Source: JBDHUW01 sp039809345
Lineage (GTDB): Bacteria; Patescibacteriota; Gracilibacteria; Absconditabacterales; Absconditicoccaceae
Assembly: GCA_039809345.1 (NCBI GenBank)
Contig: JBDHUW010000012.1
Span: 1-31,166, forward strand
Direction: 5' to 3'
DNA length: 31,166 nt
This document shows positions 19,921-31,116 of this stretch, piece by piece (positions within the stretch are counted from its first letter, which is position 1; every line of letters starts with the position of its first letter). The translations under genes were made by a program, and so were the position numbers. The notes below the pieces were generated by a model. It did no database searches. It had not been told where the DNA came from and saw only the letters and a program-made list of their open reading frames with translations.

Positions 19921-21627
19921 ATGATGCCAATATGAAATCTACGTTATCTAGATATGCACATAAATCTTTTGAGTTCAATACTTTGAAAATCGATTTTCTT
20001 GGTTTGATGATCAGTCCGTGATGTGCTATTCAATATAACTACTAATCCTACAGACATTGATATCACTTGTGCGATGGTGCCCGAGGAAGTTTTTTCTATG
20101 CTTCAAAAGTATGCTTCCAACAAGACCATCAATGGTCTTTTTCGTACCGAAAAGTTTGGTACTGCAACCATCTTGCTGGAGCATGGGTTTGGTGAAATGC
20201 ATGAGTACAAATATGAGATTACTCCATTTCGTCAAGAATCTTGATATACTGATCGTAGGCATCCTACGATGGTCTCTTGGTCAAATTCACTTGTATCTGA
20301 TGCGCAACGTAGAGATTTTACTGTAAATGCATTGTACTATACCTCTTTCTCTATCTCTCCTGCAGATTGGATGGTGTCAGATGGTATTGATGATGCGAAT
20401 TTAAATATCAAGACGCTTGATAGGGAGTGACGATACTTTGAACAATCATCCAATCTTTTAATTATCAAAAATTGTGAGATAATAGAATCTCTCTTGTTGG
20501 AGTGAGACATATCATTTGAAAGATGTGAAGCTTTTTTGCAAAACACATGAATAGAGTGTGATATTAGTAGATGATTGCGTGTTTTGTTTGATCCTACATG
20601 ATGAATACTTGATATTGAGTCTAAAAAACTGCGCACAGTGTGAGATGCAGACAAAAGATTCAATGAGGATGCACTCCGTATTTTGCGTGCTTTGCGTTTT
20701 GTGAATATTTGGAACCAGCGTTGATTGCCTTTTGATTTTCACAAAGACACCCGAACAAGTATCAAAAAACAGTATCATCTTGTACAGTATTTGGCGAAGG
20801 AACGTATTCGTGAGGAAATAGTGAAAGTTTTTTCTGCTAATAATCCTTTTGGCTATGTCGCTTTGCTTGATGAAGCAAACATCTTACAATATATTTTTCC
20901 TGCATTGCATCGCTGTAAGTACAACGAACAACCTATTAGATATCATCCATTCGATACTTATTCTCATATTCTGCTTACCTTATGGAATCTCCAAAAAATA
21001 AACACTAATTATTTAGTGAAGCTGTGAATGCTGTATCATGATGTAGGAAAACCAGATCAATACCACTATTATGCACAGTGTAGGACAAGAGAAGAAATAG
21101 AGGCATTGCATGGTTCTTGGTATAATCATATTGTGTGTGGGGCGGAGTTTACTGAAAGGGATTTTTCTGCTTTGGCATTTTCACAGAAAGAAATAGAGGA
21201 GATATCCTGGTATGTATCTATGCATATGAGACCGTGACAGATACTGGAGGCTCGTGATGATAATCAGCGCAAGAAAGTGCGCTTGCTGTATAGTGAATTT
21301 GGATTCGAACGTGTTAAGAACTTATTTGACATTTGTAGAGCTGATAGATTATGACAGTTCAATCCTATTCAATCTAGCGAAGTAGATGTCGTAGATAGTT
21401 TATATGAACATTTGTACTATTTGCGTGACAGTGAGGGACAGTTTACTCCAAGTGATATGGCTATCAATGGGGATGATATCATGAAAGAGTTTGACTTAGC
21501 GCCTGGAAAGATTATCTGAGATTTATTGAAAAAAGCCTTTGAGTGGGTAGTTCATGAAAAGGACAATAGAAATGTAAAAAAAACTATTTTATCGTACCTA
21601 AAAGGAATCTTAGCTCATGGTGGGTAA
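19921..21627 (+). CDS. cca: CCA tRNA nucleotidyltransferase with HD domain
   Basis: Adds or repairs the 3' CCA of tRNAs without a template. 568 residues. The class II nucleotidyltransferase head carries FLVGGSVRD (residues 26-34) and the catalytic pair in TDIDIT (Asp45, Asp47), followed by FRTEKFGTATI, DRKFNEDALRILRALRF-type sequence, and an HD phosphohydrolase domain with LLYHDVGKP (His373, Asp374) and further His such as SMHMRP. Longer than the usual 400-480 residues. ATG codons at 19924 and 19954 in the same frame are alternative starts. The last 11 bases overlap the LTA-synthase fusion gene. Confidence 0.95.
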
Positions 21628-24256
21628 AAAACAAAAAATAGAAACATCTCCAAAGAGATGACCATGACGTCCCAGAAAAATTCAAGAGGTAACGTCTAAG
21701 GTAAAGAGGAAACAAAAATCAGATTCACCTCAAAAAATGACATCTACACCTGTTAAAAAGACAGTATTTTCTGTTAATGGGAAAGAAAATAGTGAGATTC
21801 ATGCAGCAGAACTGTTGCAAAAAGTCAAAAAAGTTTTGATTACACCCAGTTTTAAATCATTTCCGTATTGGACTAGTTGAGTAGTACTTTTTAGTGTACT
21901 ACTTCTGTTTTTTAAGGGAATCGTGCTAAACGTCTATTGATTTGTAGATGTAGGTGATGCTTGGGAAGTGCTAAAACGGTATATATGACGACTAGGCAAT
22001 GACATACTATACTGTTTGGTTGTGCGATTGATTGCACATTTAGCTATGCGCATCAGTAATACAACAGTCAAATCATTGCTTGTTGTAATTATGTCTGCAT
22101 TGCTCTATGTGTATGGTGTAGACATATTTGCGTTGGTGAACTTTCATAGTAGATTTATGTTTACTGGAGTTGGTTTTTTTTCACAAGAAAATGCATGACC
22201 ATATATGGCTTCCTGATTTTTTGCGTCTCTTCTGTGGATGTGATGACTATACATTAGTGTATGTATCATGTATTTGCTCGCCAAATATTGAAACTATAAG
22301 ATAGGTTTTAGAGCACTTCGTTATTCGTTGTTGTTGTCGGCTAGTCTATTGGTAGTAAGTTTTTTGATCCCGCCTACTTCTTCATATCAGCAAAACTTAT
22401 TCCAAATCCAATACTCATGATGAGGGTGGAAAAAGGAAGGTACTGATAGACCGTATGAAGCATATTTTGATACATTCAAATGAAAGGCAGAAAGACCAAA
22501 TATCATAGTGGTTTTTGCAGAGTCATTTTCGAGTATAGATTCTCTGTATGCATGAGGAAGTCAAAATGTTCTGTCGTGATTTGATATCATAGCTCGTGAT
22601 GGTATGTTCTACAATAATTTTATTGCAAACGGGTGTACATCCGACAGTTCGCATATCGCTTTGCTCCAATGAGTAGAGCCATGGGAAAGTGTGAACAATT
22701 CTCAAGAGTATACACGTTATAAAAGTTATTCATTGTGACTGCCCGCATTCTTGAGTAGACAATGATACAAGACTACTTTTCTTTCAACTACTTCCTTGTG
22801 ATTTTTGGGACAAAAAGATTTTCTCTCTTCATTGCAGTTTGATACCATCATTTGAAATGAAGCATTTGCGAATCGAAAAAAATATGTGTTCCGTGCTGCT
22901 CCAGATGAAGCGATTTATCAGGAAGCACAGAAAATTGTGCTAGCTCAAAAGGATAAACCGCTTTTTCTTGTACTACAAACGATCTCATCACATAAACCTT
23001 ATGATACGCCAAAGGGGAATACTGAGTTGGCTGCTATGACATACTCAGATCAGGAGCTATTGAAGTTTTATCGTCAGTTGCAGTCTATAAATTATTTTGA
23101 TAACGGAATATTGATAGTTGCTTGAGATCATCGCAAGATGCAAGCCATGTGATACAACGAGATTGCTCGCCGATGAAAAGCCGCTTATGGGAAAGCAGTA
23201 TTTGCAGTAGTGTGAAAATGAATACAGCCGTGAAAAATAGTAAAAACACCAGTACAGCACCGAGATGTCTTCTCATCTTTGAAGCGTATGACAGCATCAT
23301 GAGAGGTTACTCTCAATACGTATTACAATGATATATTTGGTTGATATCAGGGGAGAGACGCTGCGATCCGCTACTGTCAATTTGTAGACAGACAGTATGT
23401 GGCTACTCGTGAAGATGGTACGTCATGGGTTATTTCTCCCACGCAAAAAAACAAGTATGCATCTTATATTCGTTCATATTATGAGTTTCAGCAGTGAAAA
23501 AAATATGGTGCAGATCCAATAACCTCTTCTGGGGCTTCTGATGTGCATGTCACATTTCCTGGAATAGTTCGTATTGCTCATCAGGGCGTCTTTGACGAAG
23601 CACCACCAAATTCACTCGATGCGTTCAAGGCAGCCAAGCAGCTGAATATAGAATGAGTGGAAATGGACGTGTCCTTCACGCGTGATGGATATCCAATTGT
23701 GATCCATGGCCCAGAAATATGACGTACGAAATGTTCTCGTTCTGTTGGGAAGAAATATGTAAGTGATTTTAATCTACAAGAGATGAAAGACAATTGTATG
23801 TTGTACAATGGTCAGGTGATACTGACATTGCAAGAAATGTTGGAGAAAACTCAGTGAATGTTTGAGTGGTACTTCATAGATGTAAAGATTCATTATCCAT
23901 GACAAAAGCAGTATGTCTCGTCTATGATAAAGAGTATTCAAGCATTGTGATTCAATGAAAAGATTATGTTCTCAAGTACCGATGCAGAAGTGAATTATCA
24001 GTTGTGAGCATCTCGTGGAATCATTGCATGATGGGAGATATTCAGTCAGTATGATATTGAGCAAGTATTGGCAGCAAATCATGATTTTGTCCTATTGCCA
24101 TGAGATATTATAACGCCTGAATTGATAAAAAAGATACTCGATTGAGACAAGATTCCTGTTGCATATACAATCAATGAGTGAGCGCAACTACGCCAACTGT
24201 ATGATTGGTGAGTGAAATATTTTATCACAGATAAACCTGTTGAAGTTGTCCAATAG
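21617..24256 (+). CDS. LTA synthase-type sulfatase fused to a GDPD domain
   Basis: 879 residues. A Lys-rich cytoplasmic tail with an AT-hook-like RGPGRPRK (14-21) precedes about five membrane helices (95-280). The alkaline-phosphatase-superfamily domain follows with VFAESFSS (near 297-304), NGCTSDSSH with the nucleophile-type Thr341, and AGDHRK (Asp504, His505), all matching LtaS phosphoglycerol transferases. From about residue 648 to the end is a GDPD domain: RIAHQG (His655; the usual HRG Arg is Gln), NSLDAF, GVEMDVSFTRDG, VIHGPEIGRT (the usual HD is HG), FIDVKIHYPG. By topology both domains face outside. The protein may build and trim glycerol-phosphate polymers, or the degenerate GDPD may only bind them. 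It overlaps cca by 11 bases. Confidence 0.9.
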
Positions 24257-24302
24257 AAAACTATATATGAAGAGACCTCATTTATATTGTAAATTAATTA
24301 GG

Positions 24303-24767
24303 ATGTCAGCAAAAGTGGATGTAGTACTTTTACAAGCGGTAAAGTCTTTGTGACAGAAAAATGATGTGGTTGCCGTATCAGTTGCATATGCAAAAAATGT
24401 ATTATTTGCAAAATGACTGGCAAAGCCTGCTGATGCAAGTGTAAAAAATGATCTCGCACAAAAGCAATTACAACAAAAAAAACATATTCAGCTCCTTGGA
24501 GAAATTTGGTCTTCTCTACAGTTGTATGTACAAGCATCTGAGAGTTTGGTGATTAAGAAAAAAGTGACTCCATCTGGGAGTTTGTACGAAAAAGTACATG
24601 AAAGTGATGTCAAAAAAGCTGTGTATGAGCAGTGGAAAATACAGATCCCAACAGAGTTTGTAATCAAAAAATCAGTTCGAGATCAGACAGGGGTGCACAC
24701 ACTTCCTATTGAGCGAGCAGGAAAGAAGTTGATTATCACTTTTAGTATTAAAGAATCGTTGTATTAA
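24303..24767 (+). CDS. rplI: 50S ribosomal protein bL9
   Basis: Binds 23S rRNA near the L1 stalk. 154 residues, close to the family's usual 148. The N-terminal domain VDVVLLQAVKSLGQKNDVV.V...YAKNVLFAKGLA corresponds to the classic VILLKDVKGLGKKGDVVEV..GYARNFLIPKGLA signature, with the glycine of SLGQK encoded by TGA. A long Gln/Lys/Leu helix and a C-terminal domain with GSLYEKV follow. Its TAA shares one base with the ATG of the S41 protease (TAATG), so the two are coupled. Confidence 0.93.
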
Positions 24768-26407
24768 TGAGAAATATTTTTTCTAAATGAATTTTGTGAG
24801 TTTTTTTGTTATCGATGATGTCGTGATGGTCTGTTTTAGCAAACACTGGATCAGTGAATACATGAACGACAAATAGCTGATCAATATTATGAGTATTGGA
24901 ACCCCCAACATCGAATACTACAGCTCTCGTTCCAAAAAAACGTTATACTCCCAAGCCTCGTTCTGTCACTTTACAAAAGTTTTTTGTAGATGTATGTGAT
25001 CGTTTGGGGACTGGAATGCCAGATGTGTATAGGGATATTGTTCTAGCTTGGCCATGAGTAGAAAAAGGATCAAATTTGTATAATTCATTGCAGAAGTGTG
25101 CTTATTATGGGATTGTTGGGAAGAGAGAAAAAATCAGTGATTTCACGGTTCCTGTGAAGATGTGATTTGTAGAAGATTTCTTTCTTGAAAAGATGTATAT
25201 ACCGCTAGAAACCAATTTATACCGTGATGATGTGGTCTATACTGATGAGTGGGAAAAAAGAATTCGTTATAGAGTACCTACATACTATGCAGTAGAAAGA
25301 CTTCTTGAGATTTCTTGATTTGGCTCAAACGGTGATTTTGAAGCATGATTGATTAGATCTAAGCACTTTTCGACATTTTCTCAAGTATACAACGAATTGA
25401 AAAATAATTTTTATTATTTTTCAGGGGCGAATTCAGATGAAATACTCTTGTATTGAGCGATAGAGGGAATGGTCAAGAGTTTAAATGATGAGTATAGTGT
25501 ACATTTTTCTCCAGAACAGCTTGCCGATTTTGTGGATTCCACACAGTGAGAGTACTATGGTGTAGGTATGTATGTAGAGGCTCGTGATGGCTTTTTTACA
25601 GTATCTTCAACGATGAAGTGATCTCCAGCGTATCAGGCATGAATAGAGGCAGGGGATATTGTCTTAGAAGTAGATGATCGAAAAGTGCCAGAAAAGTTTA
25701 CGATGAATGAAGTAGTAAAAAGGATAAAGTGACCCGAATGAACGAGTGTGAGGCTCAAGATACGTCGTCTATGACAAGAGTATGAATTTGTTGTGATGAG
25801 AAAAAAAATTGTCATTCCAATGCTGGAATTTCATATGCTTGGTAAAAATGCAGTATTTACGATTACAACTTTTGGAAGATGATTGACAAGTATATTTGAG
25901 GACTTGCTCATCAAGCACAAAGATGAATTATTAAGCGCAGATAAGATCCTGATAGATTTGAGAAATAATCCATGATGATATCTGGATGAGGCACAATGAT
26001 TACTTTCCTTTTTTGTAGCTGACTGACAACCAGTGATCACTATGAAAACAAGATGATCTTCACAAACATTGTATTCGATGGGATTTGATGGGTCGATTTT
26101 AAAGGGTAAGAAAAAATATATTCTTATAAATGGTTGAACTGCATCAGCTTCTGAAATACTGACAATGACTATGAAGGAGTATAATCCAGAAACAATCGTA
26201 GTATGAGAAAAATCGTATGGGAAGTGATCTGTACAAACGATGGTTTGACTTCTCAATGGTTCATCAATCAAATATACTCTTGCAATGCGGTATTCAGGGA
26301 AAGAGTGAAAATCAATTGAGAAGGTATGAATAGATCCAGATAGATATGGGAAAGATGATCCCAAAACATTGGAGGATGAATTATTGATGCAGGTGTTGCA
26401 ATACTAA
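24767..26407 (+). CDS. S41 C-terminal processing protease with PDZ domain
   Basis: Serine-lysine protease exported across the membrane. 546 residues. A signal peptide covers residues 1-26 (hydrophobic GILGVFLLSMMSGWSVLA, then NTG). Residues 50-180 are an extra N-terminal region with a faint SLH-like look (FVDVCDRL, LQKCAYYGIV). A PDZ domain spans about 264-365 (SPAYQAGIEAGDIVLEVDD). The protease core has LIDLRNNPGGYLDEA, the catalytic Ser in NGGTASASEI (Ser460) and Lys in EKSYGKGSVQT (Lys486). It begins on the last base of rplI (TAATG). Likely substrates are envelope proteins; nothing in the sequence identifies them. Confidence 0.94.
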
Positions 26408-26439
26408 ATGCGAAATCTTTTATCTACTATATATAAAAC

Positions 26440-27291
26440 ATGTTGTATATTATCATTGCAGTATTGATTATTTTATTTGCAGGTATCAAAATTGTATGAC
26501 CTAGAACTGCGAGAGCGGTATTGACTCTGGGAAAGCCTACATGAGTGATCAGAGAGTGATTGAACTTTGTGATTCCCATCATTCAAACGACTCGTAGGCA
26601 AACATTGGCCATGACAAATATGGATGTGGGGGTAGATAGTATTACAAAGGATAATGTGAAAACAAGAATTGATTTGAATGTGATCTTCCGTGTGCAAAAC
26701 AATGATAAAGCTATTATTGATTCATTGTTTATTATAAACGATCCTATCAAGGCGATCAAAGCGATGGTCGAAGAACAGTTGAGAGCTAAAGTATATGAGT
26801 TTGGACATGATGAAATATTTAGTAAAAGAAATGAAATTGGTGATGAGGTAAAATGAGTACTAGCTGCAAAACTACAAGAATTTGGTATGGAACTAGATAG
26901 TGTACAAGTGAAAGATATACAGTTGGATTCTCGTGTATTGGATGCTATGAATAGCGTGGTAGCGTCGGCAAAAAATAAACTTGCTGCTATCAATGATGCA
27001 GAGTGACGCAAACAATCAGATATTCTAGCTGCAGAGGCTGACAAACAAGTGAAGAAATTGATTGGTGAGTGAATGGCTCTTCAAAGAGAGGCAATAGCGA
27101 ACTGATTCAAGAACTCTATTGAAGAAATCAAATCATCTGATGGTACATTGAAGGGTGATGTTATACTAGAGTTTCTTCTTGCATCATCTCGTATTGAGAC
27201 ATTAGAAAAGATTGGAAAAGATAACGCGAAAGTAGTCTATATCAATGAAAATCTAGAAGGGAAAATGGCTAGTATGATCAATGATCAGTAG
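26440..27291 (+). CDS. SPFH/band-7 (stomatin/prohibitin-like) membrane protein
   Basis: 283 residues. A single N-terminal membrane helix (residues 1-18, MLYIIIAVLIILFAGIKI) is followed by the SPFH domain (PRTARAVLTLGKPTGVIREGLNFVIP to about residue 190, with MDVGVDSITKDNVKTRID and VKDIQLDSRVLDAM) and an Ala/Lys/Glu-rich coiled coil typical of membrane-bound oligomeric rings. Such proteins organise membrane microdomains and often control proteases; the S41 protease gene 32 bases upstream fits, but that link is inference. The ATG follows TATATAAAAC, so the transcript may also start right at the gene. A strong hairpin follows the gene. Confidence 0.93.
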
Positions 27292-27306
27292 AATCTGCAA
27301 AGCATA

Positions 27307-27351
27307 ATTCAAAAAACAGTGAGAATTATACTCTCACTGTTTTTTTGAATT
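27307..27351. terminator. Bidirectional terminator between convergent genes
   Basis: ATTCAAAAAACAGTGAGA pairs with TCTCACTGTTTTTTTGAAT around a short loop, giving a stem of about 18 bp with a single extra T; the A- and T-runs give a U-tract on either strand. It serves the SPFH gene and the convergent exported-protein gene. Confidence 0.85.
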
Positions 27352-27362
27352 CTATACTGATA

Positions 27363-28787
27363 CTATTGAATAACAATTCATTTTGCAAAGTCTGCCCAAG
27401 CTGCATTTTGCACCTTGATGAAAAACAGTTTAGTTCCATCGTTGCTTGTTTTGAAGATGTATCATGATGCTTTTGCTGATAGTGATGCAGATGATTCTTT
27501 TGAAGTACATTCATATATTGAAACTCATGGTCATATCTCAGCTATGTCTCTATCTTTGTAGTCTTTTACATCTATACGAACATAGCAGTTTAGTTTCTCT
27601 ATTCATAAATCTTCTTGTACATTGACACTGTTGTATGCTATTTTAGCAGATGGATAGAAAATACTGTAATTCCCTCTTGTAGAAGTGAATGTCAGACCAC
27701 TTGTAGTAACTACTGGTGCTACACTTCATGTGTTTGCAGGTAGAGTCGTGCTGGGAGTAGTAGGTGTGGCACCTCATGTAGTTGTTGAGCTTGTGCTTGA
27801 TTGTTTATCAAGGGTTAGAGCCTCTCATGTTTGTGAGAACTTGATGAGAACGCTACAAGATGATGGAGAACCATTTGTAGCCTTGCCTTCTAGGATAATA
27901 TTCCATTCTACTAAGCTATTTTTTTGTACAGTGTTTTGGGTTACAGTACTCAATGATGTACAAAGTTTTTGCGCTTGAGACAAGAATGTCTTCGCATAGT
28001 TTTCGTTGATTGGAACAAGTGCGCTAGATACCTTGTAGAGCATCGCGTCTGATTCTGTACTTACGCGATATCATACTCATGCATTGTTGAATGCAAATCG
28101 TTTACCGTTTTCTCACTTGCTGTATGTCATGCCTCATGCACTTACAAATGATCCTCATGAAAACTCTTTGCTAAGTGCATCACAATCTCTTCATGCAGTT
28201 CATGGTTCACATCTGAATCATTCTACTTTGGTAGTTCCTGAAAACCCCTCGGCAGAAAGATTGATTGTGTTTTCAACTGTATTGTAAGTGATGTCAGTGC
28301 GATTAGTGAGGTCTATTTTCAATCCTATTTCTGGTAAAATACGAGTTTGATTTGATGATGGAAGATTGATAGTCTCTAAATCCTCTTGTGAGGAACCGAT
28401 AGCTGAAACATCTACTATGTATGATCATCATTCATATTTTGCCACTACTCATTCTATATAAACAAAGCCATTGTAGTTGTTCAAATCACGACTCGATGAG
28501 AAGATATTGATTTGATTATCTTCATCTACTATCAGTGTATGCGTGTATGACGTGCTTGAGACAGCACTGATGTTTCCACTTAGAGATACTCTTCTTCCTA
28601 CATATCGATTACTAGTGATTCATCCAGTAGTGTTTGTCGGGAGTTCTGGGTTGATTTGCTCTACTTTTTGTCAGAGTTTGCTAAGATACCATAGCCCTCC
28701 TCCAAGGATTGCGATGATAAAAAGGATCGCGATTACTCTGACTCCTTTGCCAGATCTCTTTTGGGGTTGACGATATTGTTGGTACAT
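27363..28787 (-). CDS. Membrane-anchored exported protein of unknown function
   Basis: 474 residues from the ATG at complement 28785-28787. The N terminus is basic (MYQQYRQPQKRSGKGVR), followed by one membrane helix (VIAILFIIAILGGGLWYL), so most of the protein is outside. After it comes a beta-rich part (GNISAVSSTSYTHTLIVD, VYIEGVVAKYE) reminiscent of an OB-like domain, a central region with five or six Cys that could form disulfides (FRCEPG, RDCDAL, KLCTSL, SSCSVL), a Thr/Ser/Pro-rich linker around residues 350-380, and a C-terminal beta domain (GNYSIFYPSAKIAYN). I recognise no family. It converges on the SPFH gene and is preceded by the MscL-type gene on the same strand, 30 bases away. Confidence 0.85.
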
Positions 28788-28817
28788 GGTTTGTGATGAT
28801 AATTGTATAAAGGAGAA

Positions 28818-29108
28818 TTATTTAGCAGCTTGTATTCCTAGGTATCTGACTGCAAGAAATACCAACAATGAGACTACTATAAACTCAATCAATCTTGCAA
28901 TCACTTTCCCATACAAGACTCATTTTGCTGATAATTTTTCTAAATTCTCTACTCTCATCTTTTTGAACATTGGAGCTAGTATGAGTGGGGTGATTAGGTC
29001 TTCTACAAGGCTTTTGACAACTTCTCATACTTTGGTGGCTACTAGTAATCCAATAGCTACTCCTATTACATTGTTTTTGAGCATAAAATCTGTAAACTCT
29101 AATAGCAT
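28818..29108 (-). CDS. mscL: MscL-family mechanosensitive channel, short
   Basis: 96 residues against about 130 in typical MscL. The first helix keeps the family pattern: EFTDFMLKNNVIGVAIGLLVATKVGEVVKSLVEDLITPLI parallels [37 protein letters not shown]; only its key residues are cited (FxxF, Asn, small-residue helix, VxSLVxDLITP). A short loop (MRVENLEKLSAKGVLYGK) and a second helix (FIVVSLLVFLAVRYL) follow. It would open under osmotic downshock to release solutes. The C-terminal cytoplasmic bundle is missing. It is divergent from lspA, 62 bases away. I would not exclude a MscL-related protein with another role. Confidence 0.82.
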
Positions 29109-29143
29109 TATTTAGCATGTAATTATATAAACATACGTTTTAC

Positions 29144-29149
29144 TATACT
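29144..29149 (+). promoter_or_regulatory. Candidate -10 box for lspA
   Basis: TATACT lies 21 bases before the ATG at 29171, in the 62-base region between the divergent mscL and lspA genes. A matching -10 (TATAAT) for mscL can be read on the other strand at about 29123-29128. No clear -35 was identified. Confidence 0.35.
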
Positions 29150-29170
29150 ATTTTTATCTATCCTTGCAAG

Positions 29171-29590
29171 ATGAAAAAAAGCCGGTATGTGATATTTCGA
29201 TTTGTATTGTTTTTGGTAATAGATTTGTGAACAAAGTACTTTTTTGTCACCAAGGGGGTGGGATGATTTTCTAGCTTGCTCAACACAGGCGCTGCATGGT
29301 GATTGCCAGCTAATCCGTACCTTCTTGCAACTGTGTGAATTCTATGGAGTATTGCGATGATGTATATGTATCACAAAAAATATATTTCTATGTGTGTTTT
29401 AGTTCTACTTTTGGCTTGAGCGATAGGGAATATCATAGATCGCTTGTATCTATGAGGGGTGAGAGATCGAATTGATCTTGGATTTTTCCCTGTTTTCAAT
29501 ATAGCAGATGTGTATATCACATTGTGAGCAATTTTTCTTTTATATAAAGAATTTTACAGACCTTCTTGATGCCAATGCGAAAAAAAGTAG
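29171..29590 (+). CDS. lspA: Lipoprotein signal peptidase (signal peptidase II)
   Basis: Cleaves signal peptides of prolipoproteins in the membrane. 139 residues with four hydrophobic helices. Family motifs: LVIDLGTKYFF in helix 1, NTGAAWGLP, and the two catalytic aspartates in GNIIDRLYLGGVRDRIDL and FPVFNIADVYITLG. The G of several motifs is TGA. The C-terminal end is cysteine-bearing (GCQCEKK). It overlaps the GH3 gene by 22 bases. Together with the DUF4105 protein it suggests that this organism makes lipoproteins. Confidence 0.95.
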
Positions 29591-31083
29591 TACACCCTAT
29601 CTTGTCTCGTCTTTTCGTTTCTCGTATCAGTACACCACGTCAATCTGACGAAGAGTACCAGCGGTGATTATTGAAGCAGTTTTTGATGCAAAATGAAAAT
29701 ACGGAAATATGAAAAAAATATAATTTTGCTGGAATTAGCTCGTATAAGGAGTTTGCTGAGACAGTCCCATTGCATACGTATGATGTGCTACAGCCATATA
29801 TTGAACAAATGTTGAAGTGAGAGAAAGATGTGCTTTGGGAATGAGTCATTCCATACTTTTCAAAGTCTTCTTGAACAACTGCAGTGAGTAAATTTCTCCC
29901 CGTGACATATGATGCATTGGATAAGAATCATTTCAGGGTTGGGCAGGATGGATTTGGGTACTATTTGAAAGCACGTAAGGATAGTAAGCTTTTTCGTGGA
30001 GAGGGTATCATCATGGGATGAAGATTGTCAGCTAATCCATTTGATATATCCAAAATGAATGTATGAGATGTCTCTGCTATTTTACAGTACAACGCCCCCA
30101 CATATACTAAGCTGTTTCGCAAACCCTCGTTGGAAGTGAGTTTCATGGAAAACTTTGATGCCAAATTGGATGCAATCATTGCTGAAACTTTGAATAGAAA
30201 CATCACATATTTGGCATGAGTCCCTTCGTGGTTGACTCTCTTTTTACAAAGGGTACTTGAGAAGACTGGGAAGAAGACGATATTGGAGGTTCGGCCAGGG
30301 CTAGAGTTGTTTATGCGATGAGGGATCAACATAGCACCCTATAAAAAACAACTTACTGAAATGATACCTGGAGACCAAGTTTGGTATTGGCAAAACTATA
30401 ATGCATCAGAATGATTTTTCGGAATACAAGATAAGGAGGAAGTGGATGATATGCTTTTGGCAACACAGCACCACGTATTTTATGAGTTTATTCCATTTTA
30501 TGATTATGACCAAGGCAAGGTGATGCCAATACTTTTGGATGGTTTGGAAGTGTGAAAGCGTTATGAGATAATTATCACTACATCTGGGTGATTGCGGAGA
30601 TACCGCATCGGTGATGTGATAGAGGTGACTGGAATCAATCCAGTCAGAATCCGTATCGCATCTAGGACAAAAAGCTTCATCAATGCGTTTTGAGAAGAAC
30701 TCATGGTACATACTACCGATGGTGCAATCCAAAAGGCGTGTGAAGTATGTGATGTCCCACTTGCCGAATATGTAGCTACTCCAATCGTCTTGGAGCAAGG
30801 GTGATATCATCAACGATACATAGACTTTGGCCAAGATGTCCAAGTAGATAAGAACCTTTTTGAAGACACTCTAGACCAATTTATCCAAGAACACAACTCA
30901 GATTACAAAGCAAAACGCACATGAGATATCTTGATGAAAAAACTCCGTATTCAAATCCTGAAACCATGAACATTCCATCAATATCTAGCTGCCAAAGGGA
31001 AACTAGGAGGGCAACATAAGATAAAAAGGTTGTGGAATGTGACAGAGGAGTTGATGAAAGAGATGGGTGAGTGGTTGGGGTAA
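29569..31083 (+). CDS. GH3-family acyl-adenylate/amide synthetase-like enzyme
   Basis: 504 residues; the family (named after plant auxin-amido synthetases) activates a carboxylate with ATP. Visible features: the ATP loop YFSKSSGTTAVSKFLP, SANPFDI, NAPTYTKLF, a nucleotide-binding YNASEGFFGIQ, TSGGLWRYRIGDVIEVTG (Trp343 is CGG), RTKSFINAFGEELMV, and YHQWYIDFG (Trp416 is CGA). A second ATG two codons downstream is an alternative start. It overlaps lspA by 22 bases, so it is probably cotranscribed. Substrate unknown; in bacteria GH3 proteins may conjugate acyl groups to amines or amino acids. Confidence 0.9.
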
Positions 31084-31110
31084 TATTTTAGGGTCTACCT
31101 AAGCAAATGA

Positions 31111-31116
31111 TATAAT
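31111..31116 (+). promoter_or_regulatory. Candidate -10 box for a gene beyond the window
   Basis: TATAAT follows the GH3 stop in an AT-rich, gene-free 83-base end. The -35 position (TTAGGG, 17-base spacer) is a poor match. Confidence 0.3.

Noticed and set aside
25831..26364. 177-codon minus-strand open frame
   Set aside because: Antisense to the S41 protease, whose motifs are complete. Absence of TGA on that strand follows from the sense codons. No family resemblance.
26583..27044. 153-codon minus-strand open frame
   Set aside because: Antisense to the SPFH gene.
28810..28817. AAAGGAGA as a ribosome-binding site
   Set aside because: It is on the plus strand, between two minus-strand genes, with no ATG downstream at a proper distance.
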